Shown here piece by piece: positions 1 to 9,244 of a stretch of 64,000 nucleotides of DNA. The stretch comes from Toxorhynchites rutilus septentrionalis (Eukaryota; Arthropoda; Insecta; Diptera; Culicidae). Each line of letters starts with the position of its first letter. The first letter of the stretch is position 1. Below the pieces are notes generated by a model. That model did not search any database. It was not told where the DNA came from and saw only the letters and a list, made by a program, of their open reading frames with translations. The position numbers and the translations under genes are program-made. The stretch covers positions 38,297,378 to 38,361,377 of the forward strand of contig NC_073746.1 in the NCBI RefSeq assembly GCF_029784135.1. Direction: 5' to 3'.

Positions 1-2039
1 AACTTTGTTAAAAATGTAATATTAAAATCGAGGGATGTTTCCTACCAGTGTAAATAAATGTAGCGTGCGATTAATGCCCCAGTCAATAATGCTGTCAAAA
101 GCAGAAATGTTGTCCTTGATCGGGTCACTGTCCCTAGGGCAAAAACTATGATTGAAAAAAAGGGAAGCAAGCATCGGCACATTCTACGCTTCATAAAATG
201 TCTTATCCGAACAAAGCGACTTCTGCGTCGCATCTTTCAGTGCCAGTTCATGCCTTTACTGAATGTTCACAACATTCCAGATTTGTAGGCGCCATCAATT
301 TATAGTTTGCCAATTTTTTCACTATCTTTTGATTAAATCACTCTATATTCCAGTCACCTACCAGCACTAACCCATGAAGTTTTATTCCTTCACGTCGCAG
401 GCTGGGTATGAAGACCCCCGGATGAGTCAAAGTTGACCGTTGCACACGGAACGAAACGGAACGGAACGGAACGGAATTCCTTGCAAGCTTGAGAGAGGAC
501 TAAATTCGCTTACCTTGTTCACGACCACTGTCGGAATCTGAACGATATGTATGCGAGGAGAAACATATTAGGGCCAACGAGGAGCGATATCTCTTGTCGT
601 GAGAAAATGTTTTCCCCACCGCGATTCCATTCTAGGATCTTGCCAATGTTCGGTGTGGGGGAACGAGGGACGAGGCTGGACCTGGGTGTTCGCCCGGAAG
701 TTATGGCTCCATTTTGTAACCGTGTACACACCGAGAACAGATCCAATTTGTCAGGTGATTTATCTCGGCTTTAGCCGCCTCTTCCGTTCGCATCGGCTTG
801 GATTTTTGGGAAGCAGGACGAAGAAGCAAGTGTCAGCAGCAGTAAACGTGAGAAATTTTCGTCTGAGCGAAACCAAACGGTGAACAGCTTTTATCGCACA
901 CGAAGTGTCTTTTATTTACTCTGGGCTAGGTGCCCCTAATTACATATATATCCGGTGGATGGTGGATGGAAAAGTTACTGTTTGCCGTCGCCGTAGCTTC
1001 CGTTTCTCGAGTGCTCACCCACCAGATGGGATGAAAGTTTGTCACTATTTATCTCGTGTTTTGCTTCGATGACGATGACATCGCGAAGTATTCATAACTC
1101 GATTACGTGCTCGCGCTCGATACAGGTGATCTGTGCTATGTGTTTTGCCTACATATAGTTTCAAAGAATGCCAAAAGTAATCTTGAGGCACAGGTAAATA
1201 AACAGGCCGAGGTTCTTGAAACGTCGTTGGCAGCTTCTGGTGTGAAGTATCGTTACGCCTATTGGAAACACATCTACAGTGCGAGAAAATCCTATGAGCG
1301 CATATACAGATACAGACAAGATTTACACAGTTCAAACAAAATTTTACGAGGTTCCATGTTTTTTCACACATTTGGTAGCATATTGCGAAAATGCAACACC
1401 GTATGAGCCCAGAATGCAACTGTACACAATCCTTCCGGTTCCGGTCTGCGCCTCCTGATATCATCTCCATTTAGCCAACGGCTGGTGTTCATGAATATGA
1501 TTAGCGGTAATTGAAAACCTCCACGATGCTGTGTGGACGATCATTGCTAGCCTCGGTGCGGTGTGTCCATTCTGGCTAGTATCCAGCCAGTTTGAAACCG
1601 ACCACTCAACAGCGATGGTACCATTGCCAGATGTAGCCAAGCACCAACTGGCATTCATCAGTTGCTTTTATAATTAAGTTTACACATGAGAATGTGTTTC
1701 ACTGTGTGTGGAATGTTCGCTTTAGAGTACGGATAAAGACCTATATTTGGATGTTCCGGCTTCAACCGATCTTCCCATGCCAATTATACACTTGAATCGT
1801 GCTTCTTTTCGACGAAATCTTCGTCGTTCTGTGTTCGCGTTCCTTTCATCGTGAGTTTCCATTTAGACACCTTAAACAATCCAGTCAGGGTTGCCAACTA
1901 CAAGTTTCAAAAATCAGGAAGACTGAAAATAAAAATCAGGATATTCCATGATGGGTTTCCGGATAGCTCGTGCCGATTTTTGATAAAACAAAAGCACTTT
2001 GTTATGAACGAACATACTTTTATTCAATTTAATATGAAC
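1..2039. other. Non-coding region with no recognised gene
   Basis: Short overlapping open frames occur on both strands, but none resembles a protein family I know and none has convincing codon structure. The only clear local feature is a 5-bp microsatellite at 446-475. I see no transposon ends or RNA gene here. Confidence 0.6.
446..475. repeat. ACGGA-type microsatellite
   Basis: About six imperfect tandem copies of the pentamer ACGGA/ACGAA. Confidence 0.85.
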
Positions 2040-2040
2040 A

Positions 2041-2220
2041 TTTTTTGACGTGGGACTACGTCTAACCGAGATATATGGGGGGGGGTTAAAATAAACACAG
2101 AACATGCAGAAAAAAGTGAAAGATTCCGAATGCTTATAAATCGAACATTTCTTACTGGATCGGAAAGATGTTTGCATCAATTGATAGTAAATATTTCTAC
2201 GCATCTATCGCAGTTAATAA
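2041..2220 (+). repeat. Dispersed repeat with GACGT palindrome, copy 1
   Basis: The unit begins with a T-run and the near-palindrome GACGTGGGACTACGTC (2047-2062). By eye it aligns for about 170 bases with the reverse complement of 56040-56211: a G-rich stretch, a 'gcttataa' block, a 'gcatcaattgata' block and a 'tctacgcatctatc' block come in the same order. Shorter matches centred on the same palindrome lie at 2785-2800 and 41815-41830. I do not know the family name. Confidence 0.7.
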
Positions 2221-2243
2221 AATGTTAACTGTTCAATGTTTAC

Positions 2244-2690
2244 GATTTCCCCAACACAGCCATCAAAACCAAGCAGCCTTGGGGAAATCGGAAGGATGGG
2301 GGACTTTTGTTATCACCGAAATGTGTTCCCTAACACAGACTTCAAAACCAAGGTGCCTGGGGGAAATTGGCACTGCGAATACATACAAGTCGGGAGTATT
2401 TTTGTTCCGACTGAAATGCGTTTCCCTAATACAGACTTCTAATTCATGGAGCGTGGAGATGTTGGCATTGCAAATTCATGCAAATCGGGCGTATTTTTTC
2501 CGACTGAAATGTGTTTCCCCAAGACAGACTTCAGAACCAATGTGTCTGAGGAAATTGGCATTGCAAATTCATGCAGGTGGGGGGGTATTTTTGTTCTGAT
2601 TGAAATGTTTTACCTAATACAGACTTCTAAACCAAGGTGTCTGGGGAAATCGGCATTGCAAATAAATGCAAACTGCGAGTACTTATGTAC
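2244..2690. repeat. Tandem repeat, period about 95 bp, 4-5 copies
   Basis: The anchor CAGACTTC recurs at about 2336, 2432, 2525 and 2620 (spacings 96, 93 and 95). Each unit also carries a 'gggaaattggca' block, an 'attcatgcaa' block and a 'ccgactgaaatg' block in the same order. The first unit, from 2244, is more diverged. Open frames through the array result from the repeat and are not counted as genes. Confidence 0.85.
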
Positions 2691-2784
2691 TCGCTTGCCT
2701 TTGAGCCTTTGCCAACGATTTGGCTCGCTTATTCAAGATTGCATTGAAGGATATGCCTTCATATCTTCTGCTTACTGAATTTTT

Positions 2785-2875
2785 GACGTAGGACTACGTC
2801 TTTCATTTCTATACCGGGGTGTAAAATCAAAGTTTCGAAAATGAAAGCGTTACGCCGGAGACCGAGATTTTGAGC
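2785..2875 (+). repeat. Dispersed GACGT-palindrome repeat, partial copy 2
   Basis: Begins with the palindrome GACGTAGGACTACGTC (2785-2800). It continues into a segment containing 'gcgttacgccgga'. A similar segment appears inverted at about 4925-4960, which suggests that the inverted structure around the histone H3 copies reaches this far out. That outer match is short and diverged. Confidence 0.5.
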
Positions 2876-3482
2876 GTTAGTAGCTCTTAATCAACTGAAC
2901 GAAATGGTATGATAAACACTTCATTCGAAAGATAAAATGTCTACGCGTCATATACTTGTTCCTTTTTCATCCAAAAACTTGTTTCAATTTCGTTTTGGAT
3001 TTTTCAATCAAGTGCGATCAAAGGAAGACCACGGCTTTCGGCAATTTATTAGAGGTGATTCATTGCATTGCAAGGAATTCCCGCTCTAAGCGCACTGGCA
3101 AACGATGTTTACTCGACAATTTCTCAAACGAGAAATGGGTGTTGTGAGAAAGGATTAGCGAACGCAATAACGACAAACGGGAGAAAGAGATGTTTGGAGG
3201 TTGAAGGAAATTGGCAGAAAACATCTTCATTTTATCTTTCGAAAAATGTGATTCATACCACTTCGTTTTGCCAGAAAGAGATTATTGATGCTCAAAGGAG
3301 GAATCGAGTCCTCCGAGGAAATTAACCAGCGCAAATCAGAGAACACTATCGATTGCGGCATTCGTACACAAAAAATTTTATAATGCAATTTCATCAAAAT
3401 GATTTCTTCGATATGGGGATATATTCACTACATCATGTCATATATTTCATATTCTTCATTATGAAATCCATATCCTTGGCAC

Positions 3483-3758
3483 CTTCTTCTTCTTCTTCAA
3501 TGGCTCTAACGTTCCTAGAGGAACTTCGCCGTCTCAGTGTAGTATTACTTGCGTCATTTTTTATTAGTACTTAGTTGAGATTTCTATGCCAAATAACACG
3601 CCTTGAATGCATTCTGAATGGCAAGCTCTAGAATACGCGTGATCACAGTGCAAGTCGGAGGAAATTTCTTTGACGAAAAATTCCCCCGACCAGAACGGGA
3701 ATCGAACCCGAACACCCGGCATGTTAGTTATGACGCTAACCACTCGGCCACGGGAGCA
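3483..3758 (-). mobile_element. tRNA-derived SINE, copy 1
   Basis: On the minus strand the element starts TGCTCCCGTGGCCGAGTGG and has a tRNA-like head: A-box-like TGGCCGAGTGG, B box GGTTCGATTCC. A roughly 200-bp tRNA-unrelated body follows, ending in a (GAA)n tail seen here as TTC repeats at 3483-3498. The same arrangement recurs at 5258-5542 and 42472-42750. The head looks like a Ser/Leu-type tRNA, but the body and tail show it is a SINE, not a tRNA gene. Aedes SINEs with microsatellite tails (for example Gecko) are known; I cannot confirm which family this is. Confidence 0.85.
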
Positions 3759-3890
3759 CAACCTATCGGTATCGAATTATCATCGACACCACGATTTTCG
3801 CTAAATGCTCCTTTCAGCTCGGCCTGTAAAAACTTTTCTGAACTCTAAACCATCAAATTTGGAGCCTTAATAAGGACAGTTGATTATATG

Positions 3891-4262
3891 CTAAGCTAAT
3901 ATAGCACGCTCTCCTCGGATACGATGGGCCAGCTAGATGGCCTTGGGCATGATGTGACGCGTTTTGCATGGATAGCACTCAAATTGGTATCTTCGAATAG
4001 GCCTCCTGCAGTGTCATAACCACGGAACTTTGGAAGCGCAAGTCGGTTTTGAAGTCCTGAGCAATTCCACGATCCATATGCTGCAAAGGTAGCTTGCGGA
4101 TCAGCAATTCGGTCGACTTCTGATAGCAACGAATTTCACGCAAAGTTCTCGGTCGATAGCGATGTGGCTTATTCGCGCTTCCTGCGGCTGGTGCGCTTAT
4201 CCGAGCTGCTTTCGTGGTGCCTTACCACCGAAAGGTTAACGAGCTGTCTGCCTAGTCCCGAT
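3891..4262 (-). pseudogene. Histone H3 pseudogene, minus copy
   Basis: Reading the minus strand in shifting frames recovers the H3 core in order: a decayed N-terminal tail with a [12 protein letters not shown] stretch, [38 protein letters not shown], then [14 protein letters not shown] and the C-terminal GERA. H3 is the nucleosome core histone. This copy has internal stops, frameshifts and small deletions and cannot make a histone. A degenerate version of the histone 3' stem-loop lies just past the gene at about 3866-3884. A replication-type H3 orphon is the best reading; a retrocopy is less likely because the non-polyadenylated 3' flank is kept. Confidence 0.85.
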
Positions 4263-4296
4263 GAAACGAGTCCTCACGGTGCGAGAGTAGAGTAAG

Positions 4297-4580
4297 AAAT
4301 GAACGAAAGCAAAGGCCGACCGGGAATTTTGCGTGAAATTCGTCGCTATCAGAAGTCGACCGAATTGCTGATCCGCAAGCTACCTTTGCAGCATTTGGTT
4401 CGTGGAATTGCTCAGGACTTCGAAACCGACTTGCGCTTCCAAAGTTCCGCGGTTATGACGCTGCAAGAGACTTATTCGAAGATACCAATTTGTGTGCAAT
4501 CCACGCAAAACGCGTCACAACAAGCCCAAAGACATTCAGCTGGCCCGTCGAATCCAAGGAGAGCGTGCTATATTAGCTTA
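4297..4580 (+). pseudogene. Histone H3 pseudogene, plus copy, 5' truncated
   Basis: The plus-strand frame from 4299 reads as H3 from the [22 protein letters not shown] segment through a diverged [20 protein letters not shown]. After a lesion near 4470 it falls into other frames carrying the AIHAKRVT and RGERA remnants. The N-terminal tail, which carries the modified lysines of H3, is missing, and the frame is broken. It lies head-to-head with the minus copy across a 150-bp spacer and keeps a nearly canonical histone 3' stem-loop downstream. It is most likely the other half of an inverted duplication of one H3 gene. Confidence 0.88.
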
Positions 4581-4593
4581 GCATATAATCAAC

Positions 4594-4609
4594 GGCCCTT
4601 TTCAGGGCT
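4594..4609 (+). promoter_or_regulatory. Histone mRNA 3' stem-loop
   Basis: GGCCCT-TTTC-AGGGCT is a 6-bp stem with a 4-base loop and matches the SLBP-binding hairpin of replication-dependent histone mRNAs, with one G:U closing pair. It sits a short distance after the H3 pseudogene's C-terminal codons, as in functional histone genes. Confidence 0.85.
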
Positions 4610-5099
4610 CCAATTTTGATGGATTAGAGTTCAGAAAAGTTTTTTGCAGGCCAAACTGGAAGGAGTATTTTCGTTTGGATGCTCTTCAGCATCGAGAAAA
4701 TTCCGAAAAGATCTAATCGTTGCTGAAAAATAATCTGCCAGTTCTCCTGGTAATTGAAAAATACATTCATGCGAGTTTATTTTAATGTTTTATATCCATA
4801 TAATACTGCGACCACATACATTTGGTTTTGTGATTTGTCAATCAAGTGCAGTTAGCAGGAAGGCTTCAGAAGATTATTCTTCAGAACAAGGTTTTTGGTA
4901 TCCAATATTGGATGCATAAAACCTAGAGCTTCCAACGTAACGCTCTCGTTTTCGAAGTCCCCCAAATATTCATTTATTCATTCATTCAGAATGGATTTAG
5001 ATTCAACTTCAAACAAATGATCTCTAAATCAACGATAGTCCTACGTAACCCTTGCGGTTATACCATAGATATAACCCACTTCTTGTTTTTTGTTCTTCA

Positions 5100-7110
5100 T
5101 TTCTTTGTATTTGCCAACAGATGATTTCCATCCCAATGACATTAGTACTTAAACTAACTTAAACTAACAACACAAATTTTAAAACTGACAACACCGTAAA
5201 CTAACAAAAAAAATCGTCTAAATTTGCGCTTATTCGATTCTTGTGACACATTGAAATTTATGTGCTCCCGTGGCCGAGTGGTTAGCGTCAAACCTAACAT
5301 GCCGGGGGTTCGGGTTCGATTCCCGTTCTGGTCGGGGAAATTTTTCTTCAAAGAAATTTCCTCTGACTTGCACTGTGGTCACGCGTATTCTAGAGCTTGC
5401 CACTCAGAATGCATTCAAGGCGTGTTATTTGGCATAGAAATCTCAACTAAGTACTAATGAAAATGACGCAATTAATACTACGTTGAGACGGCAGAGTTCC
5501 TCTAGGAACGTTAGTGCCATATAAGAAGAAGAAGAAGAAGAAGACACATTGAAATCAAACATAAAGTAACACTTATTGAAAACACGACACATACTCCGCA
5601 CTGGTTCATGTAGGCCATAGTTCGTTCTAGCATGAGGTATGATGAGAAATGAGTGTGATCGTAGATGACGACGACGGGTATTAATGTGCAGCATACTGAG
5701 CAGTGTAGGACAATCGATATTGCCCTGCAAGAGATTTGCAACGAAGCATGCTTTCGTTACCTTGCGTCTCGCGTCCAATAGTTTCAGGTTGATGAGCTTA
5801 CATCGGCTTGTGTAGCTTGGCAAATTCAAAGGATCCCTCCAGCTGAGGTGACGAAGTGCAAACCTAATGAATTTCCTTTGAACAGATTCAATGCGTTGTG
5901 TTCCATTTTGGTAGTGCGGTGACCAAGCAATAGATGAGTATTCCAGGATAGGACGCACAATTGAATAATATAAGGCTTTTAGGCAGTAAACGTCCTTAAA
6001 TTTTTTGGCAAAGCGAAAAAGAAACCCCAATTGCGAAGTGGCTTTAGATACAGCATATGTGACGTGATCTTTAAAATTCATTTTAGCGTCGATCAGAATC
6101 CCCAAGTCCTTGATTGTTGATTCGCGTTTGAGTTGTACGCCTGCCAATGTGTAGTCAAAGCAGAAGAGTGTGTGTTTACGCCCGAATGAAATAACGGAGC
6201 ACTTCGACACGTTAAGCGACATACGATTCTTTAGACACTATTCGGCAAAAGCTTCCAATAGTTGTTGCAGGAATAATGCGTCTCGCGGTTGCTGTATCAC
6301 GTAGTAGAACTTCAGGTCATCCGCATACGAGAGTTTCACACATTTCATCGTGAAGTTGACATCGTTCATGTACAGCAGAAACAAAAATGGTCCTAGGTGA
6401 CTGCCCTGCGGAACACCAGACCAAACCGGAAACGGTGATGAAACATGATCTCCAATTTTGACTGACATGCTACGACCAGTAAGATACGATCGGATCCAGA
6501 TGACCATTTGGTTACTCATTCCAAGTTTGTCAAATTTAGCTGCTACTATTCGATGATTCATCTTATCAAACGCTGCGGATAAGTCGGTGTAGATAGCGTA
6601 CTACTCAATTTGATGTATCACGAACGAGGTGAAGCACGTCAAGTTAGTGGTCGTGGAACGCTTAGGCATAAATCCGTGTTGTTCCAATGAGATATGCTGT
6701 GAACAACTTTGCATTAACGCCTGAAGCACGATCAGCTCAAACAACTTCGAGGTGGTACATAATGCAGCAATACCTCGATAGTTCGAAACGCTCCGTTTGC
6801 AGCCTTTCTTGTATACTGGAAAAACATACGACTGTTTCCAGCATCTCGGAAATACACCGGAAGATAAGGACAGATTGAACAGTGTCGCTAGAGGTGACGC
6901 AAGTGTGTCCACACAACCTTTCAAGACGAGTGATGGAATGCCGTCCGGACCACATCCTGTGGAGGTTTCCATGTTCTTAGTTGCTGCAATTACCATATCG
7001 TCAGTGATAACAAAATCCAGCTCAGAAGCAAGAAGTCGAGGTACGTTTCTGGTAGAAGCAGCAACATCCTGCGGAACGATGTGTTCATTGACACATTACA
7101 CATTACACAT
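5100..7110 (-). pseudogene. LINE reverse transcriptase pseudogene
   Basis: One minus-strand frame carries the RT core in order: GPDGIPS (about 6950), NYRGIA and QHGFMPKRST in the fingers/palm region, the GVPQGSHLGPFLF motif (about 6400), the catalytic YADD (about 6330), then a thumb/C-terminal region with LEYSSIAWSPHY and RIESVQRKF. Three long open blocks, 6601-6996, 6238-6561 and 5443-6222, lie in the same frame and are separated only by in-frame stops near 6601 and 6238. Decay has therefore been mostly by substitution. The SINE at 5258-5542 splits the last residues: the frame resumes left of it at FNVSQESNKRKF. It is not functional. The clade call below jockey/CR1 group is uncertain. Confidence 0.88.
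5258..5542 (+). mobile_element. tRNA-derived SINE, copy 2, with 13-bp TSD
   Basis: The head starts at 5263 with TGCTCCCGTGGCCGAGTGG; the B box GGTTCGATTCC follows, and the tail is (GAA)n ending at 5542. The target-site duplication GACACATTGAAAT is present at 5245-5257 and 5543-5555. The insertion lies inside the C-terminal coding region of the LINE. It has the same body as the copies at 3483-3758 and 42472-42750. Confidence 0.93.
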
Positions 7111-7148
7111 TACTGAACTGAGAGCGAAACAGGTCAGCGATGTCGGTA

Positions 7149-8420
7149 AAGGGTGTGTCACATCAAATTGCATCACGGAAAAAACGCTGTAGAAATTCGC
7201 CCAGTAGACCGATCCTTTTGAAAATTTTAGACAGTAAAATAAAAACTATTAACCAACTTTTGGCATTTTCTTTTTATTCATACTTCGAGCCCAAGCCCGT
7301 ATGCTCGCACCTGTACAACGTCAGGTTGTAGTTTTTTTTGAACAAAAATCCATTTTCTCTTGAAGTCCGCCTCCGATTTGACAACTTTTGGGTTCTTCCG
7401 GAGGGCCTGCATCATAATCGCCCAATATTTCTCTATTGGGCGAAGCTCCGGCGCGTTGGGCGGGTTCATTTCCTTTGGCACGCAGGTGACCCCGTTGGCT
7501 TCGTACCACTCCAACACGTCCTTTGAATATTGGCACGAAGCGAGATCCGGCCAGAAGATGGTCGGGCCCTGGTGCTGCTTCAATAGTGGTAGTAAGTGCT
7601 TCTGTAGGCACTCCTTAAGGTAAACCTGCCCGTTTACCGTGCCGGTCATCACGAAGGGGGCGCTCCGCTTTCCGCAAGAGCAGATCGCTTGCCACACCAT
7701 GTACTTTTTGGAAAAATTTGGATAGTTTCTGCTTGCGAATCTCCTCCGGAACGCTGAATTTGTCCTCTGCGGAGAAGAACAACAGGCCCGGCAGCTGACG
7801 AAAGTCCGTTTTGACGTAGGTTTCGTCGTCCATTACCAGGCAATGCGGCTTCGTCAGCATTTCGGTGTATAGCTTCCGGGCTCGCGTCTTCCCCACCATG
7901 TTTTGCCTTTCGTCGCGGTTAGGAGCCTTCTGAACCTTGTATGTACGCAGGCCCTCCCGCTGCTTGATCCGCTGGACGAATGAACTTGACAAATTCAGCT
8001 TATTGGCGACATCCCGGACTGAACTTCTCGCATCACGTCTAAACTGCTTAACTACGCGCTTGTGATCTTTTTCACTGACGGAGCATCCATCTTTGCCGTT
8101 CTTCACCTTCCGGTCGATGGTTAGGTTCTCGAAGTATCGTTTTAGTACTCTGCTCACCGTGGATTGGACGATTCCCAGCATCTTACCGATGTCCCGATGT
8201 GACAACTCCGGATTCTCGAAATGAGTGCACAGAATTAATTCACGACGCTCTTTTTCGTTCGACGACATTTTTCCAAATTTACGAAAAATTGACAGTGAAG
8301 CATGGCCAACGTGATCTATACACTCTTATCTAATTATAAGCGAAAGCTGAAGATATAATTCCTAAAAATTAAATTTCTACAGCGTTTTTTCCGTGATGCA
8401 ATTTGATGTGACACACCCTT
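7149..8420 (-). mobile_element. DD37E Tc1/mariner element (ITmD37E-type), copy 1
   Basis: Terminal inverted repeats begin AAGGGTGTGTCACATCAAAT at 7149 and end with its complement at 8420. They are flanked by TA at 7147-7148 and 8421-8422. The element is 1,272 bp, with transposase on the minus strand. Against the second copy at 19799-21095 it lacks a 27-bp in-frame segment near 7313 and carries a one-base insertion near 7708. It inserted beside the end of an older mariner that starts at 8426. Confidence 0.95.
7278..8268 (-). pseudogene. DD37E transposase, frameshifted (copy 1)
   Basis: The ATG is at 8268. The N-terminal part (8268 to about 7710) has the helix-turn-helix DNA-binding region, with HRDIGKMLGIVQSTVSRVL and a second HTH near RDVANKLNLSSSFVQR. 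The first catalytic aspartate is in MDDETYVK. A one-base insertion near 7708 shifts the frame. The C-terminal catalytic half continues in another frame from 7700, with the second aspartate in FWPDLASC and the final acid in RPIEKYW. I count 37 residues between those two, which is the DD37E signature. Non-functional as it stands; nine residues near the C terminus are also deleted relative to copy 2. Confidence 0.92.
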
Positions 8421-8425
8421 TAATA

Positions 8426-8758
8426 GAAGTAGCGGTATGTTTCTTCGGTTTTTTTTTTCAAAAATTAATGCTTCATTCTGCAAAAATGGTTACATATTTT
8501 ATATCCAAAGTATTGCCCATCGCTAGTCACAACTTTTTCCCATCTTTCTGGCAATTCACGGATCCCTTTGCTGAAATAATCGGCCGGTTGGTCGGCTAAC
8601 CACGAATCGATTCAATTTTTGACTTCATCAAAATTGGAGAAGTGCTGTTCAACCAGGCCATGTTGCATCGATCGAAAAATGTATTAATCGGGCGGAGCAA
8701 TGTCTGGAGAATACGGTGGGTGGGATATGACCTCCCATTTCAGTGTTTCCAAGTATGT
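8426..8758 (-). mobile_element. Mariner element, C-terminal part (left of BEL insertion)
   Basis: The left inverted repeat contains GCGGTATGTTTCTTCGG and is preceded by TA at 8424-8425. The minus strand decodes to a mariner transposase C terminus: HPPYSPDIAPPD-Y with the third catalytic aspartate, a FRSMQHGL-like stretch, and WEKVVTSDGQYF near the end. At least two in-frame stops are present. The fragment ends at the target duplication TATGT (8754-8758) of the BEL element and continues at 15693. Confidence 0.9.
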
Positions 8759-9244
8759 TGTTGGCCCAGCCAAAGAAAAAGCGACACTGTTACCGAACAG
8801 CTTATTTATTTACGGCTTCGATCTATAATAGCAAGAACATAATCATTGTATTCAATAATGTACTTATAAATAACCTACAAATCAGTGGCCTTTATAAAGC
8901 ACTGGCTTTTCTTTTCTGCTGACCAACAATGTCGGAGTTGTTTCAGAAATGGATCTGAATAATATTCAATTTTATAAACACATATACAAAGGAAAACTCT
9001 ACATTTACCTCCGACAGTTCTTTACAGAAAATAATTTCAATCACGACAAACATTACCAATTTAAACAAATCAATTTAGAAATTTTCACCCGCACGCGTTC
9101 TGTTTACAATTGTTTTGACTTGTACCTTTCTCTTTCCGCTGAAAGACGTTTCGACGTTTAGAGTCCTTCAAACGTAGGCTGGCGGATCGTTGTGCGGTAT
9201 TAGATGAAACTGTTGCCAGTTTGCTCGATGTCGCTGTGGCAACA
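8759..9244 (-). repeat. BEL/Pao 3' LTR
   Basis: 486 bp, with plus-strand ends TGTTGGCCC and GTGGCAACA. The end of the pol frame runs into this LTR as far as 9085. Confidence 0.95.

Larger units (their letters stand above)
3796..4690. repeat. Large inverted repeat carrying two histone H3 copies
   Basis: The left arm (about 3796-4150) and right arm (about 4300-4680) are reverse complements with many substitutions. They are separated by about 150 bp. Each arm holds the C-terminal two-thirds of a histone H3 coding region plus its 3' flank. Matching continues past the gene into shared blocks such as 'gagttcagaaaagttttt'. The two copies are transcriptionally divergent: left arm minus, right arm plus. 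Confidence 0.8.
4971..7146 (-). mobile_element. APE-type LINE (jockey/CR1 group), truncated
   Basis: The 3' end on the minus strand has ATGA-type simple repeats at about 4971-4991. The body encodes reverse transcriptase. It is interrupted by a SINE at 5258-5542. The 5' end is cut at 7146, where a DD37E transposon occupies the next TA. No endonuclease domain remains. Upstream of the reverse transcriptase the reading passes through a small tandem duplication (about 7093-7114). Confidence 0.85.

Noticed and set aside
1045..1470. 141-codon minus-strand open frame
   Set aside because: Overlaps a 99-codon plus frame, and neither resembles a known protein.
2244..2690. CRISPR-like array of spaced repeats
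   Set aside because: Units are about 95 bp, alignable along their full length, and without unique spacers. This is an ordinary eukaryotic tandem repeat.
3690..3758. Ser/Leu-type tRNA gene on the minus strand (also 5263-5335 and 42680-42747)
   Set aside because: A/B-box-like sequences are present, but all three copies continue into the same body and GAA-type tail, and one has a TSD. They are SINE heads, not tRNA genes.
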